From contig JAODUP010000326.1 of NCBI GenBank assembly GCA_025642065.1, forward strand, positions 1 to 64,000: a stretch of DNA of 64,000 bases, read 5' to 3'. A program made the translations under genes and the position numbers. Shown here piece after piece: positions 39,020-51,119 of this stretch (positions within the stretch are counted from its first letter, which is position 1; every line of letters starts with the position of its first letter). Source of the stretch: Paralvinella palmiformis. Its lineage: Eukaryota > Annelida > Polychaeta > Terebellida > Alvinellidae. Below the pieces are notes generated by a model that worked only from the letters and a program-made list of their open reading frames with translations, ran no database searches and was not told where the DNA came from.

Positions 39020-39190
39020 ATGAAATGTTGCTGTTTTACGCCCACTTTTGTTCACACAATAGGTTAAACGGGCAGAGTATTGAGAGAAGGTAATTAGGCG
39101 AAGTGAAAGGTAAAACACGTTTCTGACATAGTTCGACAGGGTTTGAACTCGGGTGTTATTGATCTCCCGGTTAATAATCGACGCGCGTCT
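39020..39190 (-). mobile_element. tRNA-derived SINE with B box
   Basis: On the minus strand: an altered head, then a B-box-like GAGTTCAAACCC, CTATGTCAGAAACGTG, TTTCACTTCGCCTAATTACC and a tail AAAAGTGGGCGTAAAACAGC. Its body links the tRNA-like head type of the 7 kb copy to the tail type of the 38.8 kb copy and so defines the family. Confidence 0.7.
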
Positions 39191-39699
39191 GAAGGAGATA
39201 TATCTCGGTGACTGTTAATACTCGCATAACGTGATGATAGTGTCTAGGCAAGAATAAAGTTTGTTATTTAAGGTCATCTCAGGTGATCCGTTAATTGGCG
39301 TTCATCAGCGTAGTACGCGGATATCCCAAATTCGTATCTATCCACGGGTAAGAATGTGACAGTTGAACGAATGATGACATCATAATTATCTAGAAAACTA
39401 CTGTATCGGTTTGTATTTTGTCTACGATTAAAAATGCACAGTGATAGAGCTAGTGTAAGTATAGTAATAGCCAAACAAACGTTATCTGATCGATATTTGA
39501 CTGCTGAAATACAAGATCAATTTTATTTGTCTAGATGCACGGATTATACATGTATCATGACAGGAAATATAAAGTCGTTGTGAGTAAGATATATACTCTG
39601 AAGCAGAATTATGTAAGTGTATACAGAACTGGAAGAGGAGGAAAAGATAATATTTTGAAGCTATCTAACCCTATGGTCGAATAAACAACAGTAAAAGAA

Positions 39700-41640
39700 A
39701 AAGAACCTGAAAAACTGACACCACGTCGATCTGAGCAATTTAAGAAGACACATAATGTCTAAGAATATTTCAAAAACACATACAATAGTAGGGAAACACA
39801 TTCTCGTCAAAGAAAAACAAAAGATCGACCAACCAACTACAAGACTAAATTGTCATTCCTTAAAATACATAATATATTATTTCAACACCATATAACACTC
39901 TTATTAAATACCTTTATATCAATTTATTATTTTCTAACGAACTACATATGTGTTTATAAAACAAGCTATGCTATTCATATATAAATTATGTCCTCTCGAA
40001 CCACAATAACCAGGAACCTTCAGGGAGCAACTGTACCTATTGACCCCGAACCAAATCAGTAAACAATTGAATGTGTTTACAATTAAGATCTGGCGGAAAC
40101 TATATACCATAACAAACTAATTCTGTGATTGATGACACTGAATATCGACCAGAAAGCATAAAATGACAGATACGTAAGGTACACATATAACACGTATCTT
40201 CTGTGCAAGAAACCATAGACATGTCGAAACTCCGGATTTCGACGACCTGGCTGAACTGTATATCAGCTAGTTGACATTGTGCAGAAAGTCAGCCACGATT
40301 TAATCGATAGGAACTAACATAGTATGATCTTAAATCCTTCAAAAGCTATCAATAAAATGTAGCATAGACATTGAATGTACAATAACTTGGGATGAATCCC
40401 AATTTGTCAGAATGGTTTCGCCGCTAACTAAAGCAAGAAACACAAGAACCATATGATAGATCAACTAGTATGCAAGGTCAAGCTTCTTCAGCACCATGTC
40501 CGTATATTTTATTCATGGACCATTGCCGTTCCTAATATTTGCCAATAACGCTGTAGACGATATTTAGTCAAACATGTACATCCCAGCAGATAATGCAACA
40601 CCTACACAAAAACTTGGAACATATAATCCAGATAAAGCGTTCACAATCCTGAATAAGGATCTTCAAACATTAGAAAAACAGGCCAATTGTAGCATGAAAC
40701 ATCTAATGCAGAAAGGGGGAAATATTTTATATTGACAACTCTACAACAGTAATTACACAAAGCTCTACATTATTAATAAACATTTGAAGAAATAAACACC
40801 TGCGGCTGATACTTGAAGAGAAACGTAGATTAAATAACCAAATAAACCAAATCATCAGTATTTCCAATAAACTGGTTGGAACAATGTGGAAACTTGGTAA
40901 TGAAAGACCTAGTTTCCGCTTCAAAAATTAGTAAAAGTCATTCATCTGTCTGCATGTTCAGTATATTTCTGTACGTTTTAACAACATTACATTTACAATG
41001 CAACAGTTCACACTATTAGAAACGTCCCTACTCAAAGCGGCTATCAAAGAATTCCAAACATATTGCAATTACAAGAACTTGCTAGAGTTAAAACAACTAT
41101 ATAACAAGATTTCATTAATATAAACAATCATCATTGTGAATGCACCTTAGTATTTACTCAATATTATGCCACTTACACATGGAAACACATACGGACTATA
41201 GCGCACAAGATCAAGCCACAACCAGCCACTCCCAACGATCACAACTGAAATCTTAAATAGATCATTCGTACCAAGCTCTGCTAAAACATGGAATGCATTT
41301 GTGCATTATTAGAAGCTGCATAAATAACATGTTTCAAGAACCAGCCAAAAACGCCTATTCTCCAAACGCATCAAATACCTTAGTATTGGTTATCGTAATG
41401 CTGTAAACAAGCACGGCAGACTACAAATAGGCCTTAGTCCCAAACAGGCCAACGCACCAGTATAGCTTGAATGCAGACCACTGCCACGGCAGATATGAGC
41501 ACCAAATTTTGATGCGAATGACTACTTAGACTCCCACGGTATTACAACGAGTGTATTAATTGTCTTTTAAAAGGCCGATTTATCTCATATGCTATTGCAA
41601 GGGAGTCCACTAATGTGCCGATATAGATCTTTGATTGAAG
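39700..41640 (+). mobile_element. Decayed jockey/RTE-like LINE
   Basis: Many stops, but successive short plus-strand frames keep the order of an RT ORF. They are a SSAPCPYILF-type core, then PDKAFTILNKDLQTLEKQA near 40620-40680, LRLILEEKRRLNNQINQIIS and LVGTMWKLGNERP (40800-40910), and LLKAAIKEFQTYCNY (41030). RRTRSSHN-like and GRLQIGLS followed by LNADHCHGRYEHQ lie near 41430-41500. The last two resemble the zinc-knuckle tail (RIGLSxLNAHL...CxCG...H) of such proteins. It is old compared with the other LINEs here. Confidence 0.55.
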
Positions 41641-42419
41641 GCTGATTCGATTGCAGTATCCTTCCATGTAGAAAACTATAAATAACATAGGGGTTGTAGT
41701 TCTATAGACAGATTGGTCTAGATGCTTTAACGATAAGTTTACGTTAAAAGAGAACATACACAGTGCACCATTATAAAATCCTTTTTATAACGTCGCTCGT
41801 CATTCGGTTTTCGCCAACACATAAATCTGCCCCTTTTCTCATTACTTCGCCAATAATACGCTGTGTAGAAGTATTCCATATATGCCGGTGGTTATCCACG
41901 CGGTCTTCTCAATCCCTCAGAACGTACTTGACCACGTTTGCCGCATCACCATCGCCATTATGACAAAAACCGCTTATGCCGCTCGAGAAGGGTTCCCATC
42001 TCAACTAATATAAGATATGTGTTAATGCGGTATCGAATATTATCCCTTTGAAGTGATGACAGGAGGAAATTTTAACTATTTTAATTGGCATACACAATTA
42101 ACACAAAATTAGTTCCGTCTAATGAAGATCAATGTCACGAGATTCCATCTGATAATCTCACTGTTTATCTTATTTCAATCAAGACCCAGTACTTCTGATA
42201 TATCCAACGCTTACGATATTTAGACACTATATATGATTTATTGTATGGATATTTGAAGTGATTTTGTTTTGATAGAAGAGACTAATTTGGAATATCGCAA
42301 CCAGACCTGGGACAGATACGTTTCAAATGTAACTAGATAAGTTATAATTAAATTGAAATGTGCTCAGATACAATTAAGTATTCAGATACATGATTTATGA
42401 ATATGTCTAGATATTATCG

Positions 42420-44590
42420 ATATTAACGAAGCCACAACAACAGCCATCTCCATAGTCCTCCAAAATCGCCCAAGACCTCCACGCTCCTTCTTAATACCAG
42501 AAGCAAGGAGATGGACTAAAGAAGTCAGTAAACTGACAAAAAACTAAAGCTCACCGATAGATCAAAATAGAGCTGAACTAAGAGCAGCTCAATGAGAAAC
42601 GAGACGACGACTTCACACAATCAAACAAGACCAATTTGACAGTCGGTGCAAACAACTCGCGGATATGGGTTTGGGCGCAAATTTGGCGCGAGATTAAACA
42701 AATCCGGGATAAATCTTCCCAACCTAAAGTAATCAAACCCAAAGAAGAAGCAAACAAAATAGCACACCACTTCGCCACTAGAACTGACAATTAAACCTTA
42801 CCCGAAGAGGTCAAATCAGCTCTAGAAAAACAACAACCAGACAGACTACACTCAATATATCTAGCAAAATGTGAACACGCAGACACAGACACCCCTTTCC
42901 TACCACACGAACAGGAAACGGTTTTATCAACTCCAAAAAACTCCGCCCCTGGAGAAGACAAACTTACATACATCTTTTAGTCCAAATCTCCCCCCTCTTT
43001 CAAACGTAGACTTCTAAACTTATTTAACCCATCATTGAGAGAAGGACGAATTCGCAAACTCTGGAAAACCTCAATGGTCGTCCCTATCCCTAAACCTGGT
43101 GGCAGATGCCATAGACCAATATCTCTCCTCCCTACAATACTAAAAATCACGGAGAGACTAATTCTCACCAGACTAATATTTAAACTCCCCAGAACCCCCC
43201 AAAAATAAATCTCTTCAGCTTTACAAAAGGCAGATCAACTGTCGACCCAATTCTATATTTAGTAAACCCAATCACCAACAGAAAAAGACAATTCCGAACC
43301 GGTACAGTCTACAGTGCCTTTCTGGACTTAGACAAAGCTTTTGAAAGGGCTAATCACATCGTCATCTTAGATGCTTTAATCTCCCTGGTGATCAAGGAAA
43401 GAATAATATCATGGGTAGAAGACTTCCTAGATAATACAGAAATTAAAGTTACATTTCAAGGGGTAAAATCTGACCCACACCCACTTACTACAGGCTCCCC
43501 ACAGGGCTCCGCCCTCTCACCTACACTATTTAACGCCCTAATTACAGTACTAATCTCCATATCATTACCCCCATGTGTCGACATCCTGGCTTATGCCGAC
43601 GACATAGCCATTATTTCACACGGCCTAAGGCCGGCCAAAAAACTACAAACCCCCCTCGACACAACAACATCTAAAGCCAATGACCTAGGTCTATACTTCA
43701 ATATATAATTTCAAATGTTAAAGTAGGAATAAACACAAACAATCTGATTAATCTTTACAAAGCCCTAATTCAATCCATACTTCTTTATGCGGCCCTAATC
43801 TACCTACTTGCATCTAAAACAGTAATTAAACACATAGAAATAGCACTGCACTTAAATATGTCTTAGGACTCCCCCTATTGCCGCATCTAAAATACAAGAA
43901 GGCTTACACAAAGACCCCAGAGTACACATAAATAGAAGCTGGGCCATGAATGCAGCTGCTATTCAGAGGGACATAGGAATTCCAGCAATACCCTCATGAT
44001 ACCAAGGAAACTGTTCCATGGCGCGACTGCCCACTGACTATTATTATCGAAAACAAAAAATAAAAACCGAAGACCCATAAGGGGAATTTACTGAGGCTTC
44101 GGACAGGATCTCTTCCCTCAACAGACACCAGGCAGTAATAACTATCTACGCAGATGCCAATGTCCGCCAGGATGGAAAATCTGTCTGGGCCTGTTTTGTG
44201 GAAGGAGTACGCCAAAATCTCTGTGGAAGACTCCCCGACCAAACACCAATCATTTTTGCAGAACTTCACGCCATACATGCCGCCCTCGCATGGCGGGAAG
44301 CACAACAGACAAGAAGATACAATCATACACTCAGACTCGATGGCAGCCATCAACATTCTCTCACAAACAAAAACACGAACATATCCAGAAATCACAACTA
44401 AAATTACTGACTCTGCCTTCGCCTTAAGCCAACGTGGCAGCCTAAGTACTCTACGCTGTCTTAAAGAACGAGCCGATGCACTGGCCAACGAAGCCACTAA
44501 CCTAACCAACATCCTACACACAGAACAGACACCAGATGCCTACAAACACAGGATAACAAAATTTCTACACAAACAAATATCTGTTTTATC
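42420..44590 (+). mobile_element. I-clade (Nimb-like) LINE with RT and RNase H, frames broken
   Basis: Plus-strand pieces: LEKQQPDRLHSIYLAKCEHA; NSAPGEDKLTYIF; LWKTSMVVPIPKPGG and RPISLLPTILKITERLI (about 42930-43160); then frame 43388-43708 with GSPQGSALSPTLFNALI and the intact catalytic LAYADDIAII at 43587-43613. RNase H follows at 44140-44520: YADANVRQDGK (Asp), AELHAIHAALAW (Glu), HSDSMAAINIL (Asp), and the C-terminal ERADALANEA motif. A frameshift lies inside RNase H. No apurinic endonuclease region is seen, so the element is 5'-truncated. The minus-strand frames here are shadows. Confidence 0.85.
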
Positions 44591-44842
44591 AAAGTATTTC
44601 TTAATCATAACCCAACGCTCCTGCTGCTATTAGCCACTCTACCAGTTTATGGGTGTTCTTTCAGTGCCATTAGAAGCCTGACATCTATGCCTGATAATAA
44701 GCTCAATGGGTTGACTTTGTTGTACGTTTATTATAACAACAACACAATGACCCATCTGGACTTATCGCATGTTTTGAGAATATTGCATCACAAATTTGAC
44801 AAAAGATTAAATCTTGTTTTTCGTAAACGCTTATTGTATTAA
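44582..44842 (+). mobile_element. hAT-superfamily transposase, C-terminal dimerisation domain remnant
   Basis: One open frame ending in TAA at 44840 reads LLLLLATLPV, then CSFSAIRSLTSM, KLNGLTLLYVYYN, LDLSHVLRILHHKF and DKRLNLVF. This parallels the hAT C-terminus (LLTLPVxxCxxERSFSxLRRLKxxLRSxMxxxRLxGLALL...DEVIDxFA...RRLxL) found in ZMYM1- and P52rIPK-like proteins. The acidic-aromatic ERSFS core is partly lost (GCSFSAI). Nothing upstream belongs to a hAT; the I-clade LINE abuts it. Confidence 0.65.
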
Positions 44843-45261
44843 TCCGCATATATTTAATACAGTTAATAATGCGGGTTATATTACCTTTAATTTAATTTTT
44901 ATATTAGCGATAATACAGTATTTGTTAGGTGCACTTTGTTATCACCAGAAGTCCACTAATTATGATTCCTTTATTTTAAGCACTCTAATTAATTATTTAA
45001 ATGTATGAACTAGGAAGGATATGTATTGCTAACAGACATATGCTGATAGTGGTATTTAGCGAAGTGACACTGTGGAACTGCTTACAATTATTTATGATAT
45101 ATTTTATACTACGACATGCGAAATATCAATATACAATGATATAACATCATCCATTTTAAGAATTACGAATTACTACAACATATTACGACATATGCAATAC
45201 ATTATGGTCGACGCACTGTAAGTACTTCTACACAGTGCATACTTGTCCATAGTAATGACTA

Positions 45262-45323
45262 TGGTGACGCTGATGATGGTGATGATGAGATGATGATGAT
45301 GATGATGACGATGATGAAGATGA
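45262..45323. repeat. (GAT)n microsatellite
   Basis: About 60 bp of interrupted GAT/GATGAC units. Confidence 0.9.
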
Positions 45324-45329
45324 TTAATT

Positions 45330-47500
45330 AGTTAAGATTTCTATAATTTTAATAGCTAATTTTATAGAGATGGTGTTAATCATTTACATACTCATGTCAT
45401 CCACAATTATAAGTGAAGATGAGCCCAGACTGTTACAGAGTACCTGCTTTTTGGCAACCACTATAAAATAATAAATTGCAAGATACCATTGTATGCATTC
45501 AAACACTATATTATGTGTAAAAAAAATTCAAGTATACGTATTACACAGCATGTTTCGAGTATTTTATACAATAAAAAAAAACCAGTAAATGTGATATGGT
45601 AATAAGTTGGGGTGTCTGACTACACTGATTTCTGCATAAAAGTCAAATCCTTTCTCAACTATTTGTCATCTTGTACTAAAGACATTCAAACATACGTTTT
45701 CTAAACAAACACAATAAATACAGCTTTTCTAATCCAATCTAAAGGTAGAGTGGAATGCTTTTTGGTACTGTTGGCCATGCTAACCTATTGTGACCCTTTG
45801 CTAATGTTACTCTGCATATTGCAATGGCAATCGATTTGTTTAACAGTTTGCTAGAAACTACTCAAAATTGTGAAGGTAAATGTGTATATTTTTACACTTC
45901 ACAATAATCACTTTTTATGTCAGACCATTAAATATTTAGCTATCTACTTTGTGATATTAATTCAGAAGGGCGGCCATTATTCAAGTAAATAACTGGATCC
46001 AGAAGAACCCTTTTTACTCTTCTAGCCAACTGTTTTTCAGGAAATATTATACCCCATAGTGGGAGCAGCACAAATGCTTAAAGGAAGAGGTCTAAATTGC
46101 GAGCCATTAAAATATGATATAAGCATTTATTGCTTGAAATATCACTCTACCTCTCTCACATAATTCTGGAATTACCATTGGTATATAACATATGAGACAC
46201 AGATAAGGTGATCATAATAAGCTTTGTATTATGTCACTGTAGTCCTCATAATAGTACACTAGTAAACAAAGAAAGTATACGTCTATATACGATCCCTCCC
46301 CATTCTAATCACTTTAATTTAGATTAAGCATAAACAAATTAGGTTAAAACCCAGATTATATTTGAACCTGACCTATATATTTAGTCAACATTTGAGAGTT
46401 GACAGTTGTATAATATGAGACTGAACATTGTTTAACTTATTGAGTTTATGTGGGTGACCCCTGCAGTAATAATCGATATCATACATATTACCGCTCTCTG
46501 TTTTAATATTTCTTTTGTCTTTGGGAAGCAGAATAATCTTTCCTGAACATTTCTGTTGAGAATTCGTGTGATTAAATCGTGCACACAATTGGCTGTTTAG
46601 CGTTATTTTGATATAGAATCAGTGCACATATGGGCACATGGGAGAGGCACGAGTGTCTCATTACAAGAGAGTATGAGGTATCTTTGTGGAATGTTGTCGC
46701 GCTGGATTCCTCTTTAAAATATCATATACCATTAGCTTTAATTCGGGATATTTTTAACAGTCACTCAGCAATAACGTCTGGAGCACTTACATGGCAAATA
46801 ATATATATGCCATATCAGCTATGGGATGGGACATAAGTCTGTGTGATTAGCCGTATTTTACCCAGAATTACTATCTAATTTACACCCATATCAAGGTACA
46901 CTGAATGTTCAGCAAAAGAACACAGCTGGAACTAAAACACAAACTATGTATTTTCGTTAGCATTGTAACCTTTTAAAGCTCTTGAGACTCAACTAAATGC
47001 ATGGATGTTTTTAATGAAAAATGTTTAACGAAAAATTGACTTTTAAAACGGATGTAGAAAATTTTTCTTTTACACAAGCATAAATGGATAAGAATCGATA
47101 AGTCATAAATAAAATAAAATAATATTATGTTAATTGGAAGACCATTATGTAATATACAATATAATATTAGCTCTTGGTGTGTTAGATGACAACTACCTGA
47201 ACGATATTTAGAAAATATAAGTCACAATGAATAGTTATAATTTCAATTTCATTATCTTTTGCTATATGAAAGGTAGTTAAATAGATAAACAAAATTCGTG
47301 ATTTAGGTATTACTGTATCATAGAATTTTGTTTTGACACCTTTTAAAGGTAAATATAGTATTTCCATGCGCAATATCCGTCTAGCAATTATAATTATAAT
47401 AAAAGCTCTAACTTTAATATCCCTAATGTCTCACAAAGATGTGTTTATTTTAATTGTATTGATGTATATAGATGTCTAACGGCCTAGATCAGGGTTGAAA
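45330..47500. other. Intergenic, no gene recognised
   Basis: AT-rich unique sequence. The open frames here (about 60-70 codons) lack splice context and recognisable motifs, so none is called. Confidence 0.4.
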
Positions 47501-47524
47501 TTTGCCGCTACTTATTTCATTAAG

Positions 47525-47705
47525 TAAAATGCTATACTTTGGAAAATTGATTATTTTGTTCAATATATTTACTACGTGTTATGTTTGTTTTAATCATGCC
47601 TCTCTGTTTGTTTGTCTTAAAATTACCTATGCTAAATATATGTATGGCTTTATTCTGTAAACCGAATACAATTTTATGTGATTTTGAAATGAAATGAAAT
47701 TTTTA
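47525..47705 (+). repeat. Dispersed repeat tail related to 6296-6520
   Basis: Shares ACTACGTGTTATGTTTGTTT, TATGGCTTTATTCTGTAAAC and GATTTTGAAATGAAATGAAA with the sequence after the C45 stop. It is probably the 3' end of one retroelement family. Confidence 0.6.
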
Positions 47706-47845
47706 TTATTTAAAACAATTTAAATGAAAACTATATAAGTTATTGGTGGATTTAAACAAACTTAAGAATATGAACAGGTTGAAGCAATGCCATATGTGTT
47801 TATGAGTTAGCGAGTGAGTGAATGTGCGCGTGCATGTGTGCGTGT

Positions 47846-48375
47846 GTTTTAGGATACCTATAGAGAGGCAACAGGCACAGAAAATCAACATATCTAAATA
47901 TCCTTCGCGACCTACCTCCATAAATATAAATACAACTATACATACGTCAATCCAAATATAAAGTGTTCCATACCTCTACATATCGATACGTATATGCGTA
48001 AAACTATACATCTGTCTGGGCTACTCATCAGCCTGTGGGAACCGGCTAATTCGCTTTTCGTACGCGACAAATATGTCACGCCCACAGGAAAGTGGCTACA
48101 TGCAGGCTACGTACAAAAAGCGGAAGCACGTAAAAACATACCATTTGATACCACAGCTCACAGTAAACAACACGTGCGTGTGGTTCAGTGGCTAAATACA
48201 TAAGATAACTACTTTGACACCACAGTTTACATTCAACAGTAATATGTTGTGGCCTAAAAGAAACCTGTATACAAAAAAACATTTCGACCTCAGCTTTATT
48301 CTGGATTTGAATAACTAAATAGATGCTACCTATGTGAACCGTATCGATAAACATTCGACTGATCTGGCGTCGAAG
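47846..48375 (+). repeat. Element U, head portion
   Basis: Colinear with 19173-19720. The first 150 bp show scattered substitutions, whereas the following block (48045-48190) differs from 19360-19510 at only a handful of positions. A GT-rich tract precedes it, as at 19121. It is truncated by, or adjoins, the LINE end at 48412. Confidence 0.75.
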
Positions 48376-48411
48376 TTCTTCTCTAGCCGGAGTTAAAGGT
48401 TAGGCCTTTTA

Positions 48412-49000
48412 ATAATAATAATAATAATAATAATGTATATTTAATAAAGCGCCCTTACTAGCAGGATCCATTAAAAGGCACTTTACAAATAATATGTAAT
48501 ATAATAATAGCCCAAATAATATGTCTGTAAAAACCCTGTAATGATTTAAAAGATAATAATTAGTTATCTGTGAAAGCGACCTTAAACAAGTGTGTTTTAG
48601 AAGAGATTTAAAATGTTCAAGAGACGATGCATTTCTAATATTTGACGGCAACGCACAATTACCATATGACTTGAGCCGAGACACTGGCACCTGCAATAGT
48701 ATCTGCTTTTCAGGAGTTCATACAGGTATTATGGTGCCATATCATTAATAGATTTATAAGTTATTAGTAACATATTGAAATGGATACGCTATCTCAGAGG
48801 GAGTCCAGGTAGTTTTAGAAGAATTGGGGTGACATTATCATATTTTCGAGTTTTTATCTACTGCACTATTCTGAATTTGCTGAAGGCGATTGATGTTAAA
48901 TGATACTATATGATAAGATATGCCACATAACAGGGAATTCAATAGTATAAACGAGATGAAACAAAGGTATGGACTAAAGTTACTAGTCCTGCTTGTGTCA
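48412..49000 (-). mobile_element. LINE 3' end with (AAT)n
   Basis: Minus-strand frame 48696-48409 reads VSRLKSYGNCALPSNIRNAS, then LEHFKSLLKHTCLRSL, the usual C-terminus of CR1/L2-type RT proteins. It then passes a GCGCTTTATTAAATATACAT-type end into AAT repeats at 48412-48434. The region 48700-48900 continues upstream thumb-domain sequence in broken frames. Confidence 0.7.
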
Positions 49001-49079
49001 ATAATGATTTTAAACAGTGGACGTTCTTAAGATGGTAGTAGGCAGCTCTGGTGTGATATGTTCACACATGATAATAGAT

Positions 49080-49480
49080 TTGTCAAAAATAATAGATTTT
49101 TACAGACCCATTAGGGGTAATTGAAGATGTACCCACCTGCAATAGTATCTGACTGGATGACCTGAGTTTTCGGGATGACTTTCTAATGGACACCAGTTCA
49201 CATTGGTATTCTGGCGCCATATCATTAATATATTTATAAGTTATAAACAAAATCTTGAAATGGATACGCTGTCTGACAGGTAGCCGATGCAGATTTTGAA
49301 GAATTGGGGTGATATGATCAAATGTTCTAGTATTTGTTACAATGCGAGCTGCACTATAGGCTCTCAGTGTGTTAACAAACATTACAGTTTGTTGACCACT
49401 TGAGACAATGTACGCCAACTCTATATGAAGAAATAGTATTGCCGATTGATTAAAATAGCTACTTCCTGTCAATACTTCGT
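49080..49480 (-). mobile_element. Second LINE 3' fragment of a related family
   Basis: Frame 49472-49083 reads SAARIVTNTRTFDHITPILQ, LHRLPVRQRIHFKILFITYK and INDMAPEYQCELV, the conserved thumb region of CR1/L2-type RT proteins. It overlaps in content with 48700-48900, so these are two insertions side by side and not one element. Confidence 0.75.
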
Positions 49481-49604
49481 CTGCTACAATGCTTCCGGCA
49501 AAGATTTGCTCTTGCTTGAGATTCTTGAATGCTTGACAAATATTGACTTAATTGACTTACTGCCTACGTAATTGATCAAATTGAAATTGATGAGGTCTCT
49601 ACGT

Positions 49605-49629
49605 CTAGTACTAGTATGACTAGTACTAG
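49605..49629. repeat. Perfect palindrome with 11-bp arms
   Basis: CTAGTACTAGT, spacer ATG, ACTAGTACTAG. It is isolated, and no transposon or gene boundary is visible beside it. Confidence 0.6.
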
Positions 49630-50439
49630 TGCTATGCCTACACTCAGTTTAAGATAGGCCATACGAGTTCAAATGAGTACATGCAATGACCCCCGACCAC
49701 AGACCGTACTTGCCCCGGGGTGTCTATCAGTCTATGAACGTAGCATCGGGCCTGAATGCTATACAAGTTATAGGTTTCATAAGTAGTGCCTAAATACAAT
49801 TGAATTTATAAAAAATAAATAAAATTAACAATTAAATATATTCAAACATAATGAGGTAGCCATTATGGTTGGGACAATTATACATTGGAGAGGGTTCTTC
49901 AGGCAATTTATTTTTAATTGGAGTAGTGACTTCTTGATGTACTAGCACTGGCATAGTTAATTTGTCTATTCCAATGATGTATCATGATAAAGCAGGGGAT
50001 CACTATCCACACTTGATCTGGGCTAACCGGATCCCAGGACAGTGCGCCATTTGTAACATATGTGTTTGCGTTGAAGAAACACGCTCTTGGTTGTTTGTGT
50101 TGGTTTATTTAGACCACAGTGCAGATATCGTATAGTATACATTAAACAAGTATATTACAATGTAAACAATTAAACACCCTGCAAAAGATAAAACATATAT
50201 TAACAATCTTATCATGGATATTGATTTTAATATTAATTAAATATAAGAATTAGCATCTACATATTACAAGACAACATATAATACGTCATAGATTAAACGC
50301 GAATTACAATACACAAATATATTTACACTATGCCATGTTACTAAAACATGCGCTTATGCCATGAGTTTATAAATTCTCGATATCCGCATACACCCACACA
50401 GACACATGAAAGACTCAACCTAGGAACTAATCAAAGTGA

Positions 50440-50915
50440 TTTAGTTCCAAAAAACAAACTAGCAATACTGCGCAATAGATTATTACCCGACTAGAACGAA
50501 ATGTCGACCCAAACCTGAGTAAATACTATGATTTACTCGAACCTAACGGCTAATCCTAATACGTTTCCGTTTATCACTAAGTTGGCGTTCATTCACGCCT
50601 AATTTAGCGCCTATCCACTTGATCTATTTGACCCATGGTCGAAAACAGCGGATTTCAGGCAGATCTCCGATATTGCAAATGACACGTCGGGATTATAATA
50701 GCTATACATTCAACAATTTTCCTATATCAGTATAACCTAATTACTCATAATATGGGGAAAATAACTAAATTTTAGCTTAATACCTAAGGAGATGCCTGTC
50801 GGAGTAACAAACGACTCCAGGTGTACAAATCCATCAAGCAGCATTGTATGAATTAATAGGTCTTTTCGCCAGACCACATAAGAGGACAACAATATAGATT
50901 CTACATTATACCAAA
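50440..50915 (+). repeat. Element U, middle-to-end portion
   Basis: Colinear with 19880-20350: shared AAACCTGAGTAAATACTATG, TTTCAGGCAGATCTCCGATA, ACACGTCGGGATTATAATAG and GCCAGACCACATAAGAGGAC. It lacks about 35 bp present at 20022-20060. The sequence after 50915 is unrelated to the 20.3 kb copy. Confidence 0.75.
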
Positions 50916-51119
50916 GACTATTTATAACAAGACGGGTTACTTCGCGTTTTAACATGGGACGTCATTTTGAATTCATGGAGCGCCAGGGCCCTAGCGACCG
51001 GAGGTAGATTGTCACGGACAGCTCCCTTCGTTAACATGGCGCTTAATGGCACTAGTTCATTCTGCGCCGCTTTCGACTGCAGTAACAGAAAACGTATACA
51101 CAAATAAAGACATCCCCGA

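Noticed and set aside
43994..44521. 175-codon minus-strand frame
   Set aside because: It is antisense to the RNase H domain of the I-clade LINE. The frames at 42578-43168 (minus) are likewise antisense to its RT region.
44814..45008. 64-codon plus-strand hydrophobic frame
   Set aside because: No splice context or recognisable family. It overlaps the end of the hAT remnant in another frame and is AT-rich chance sequence.
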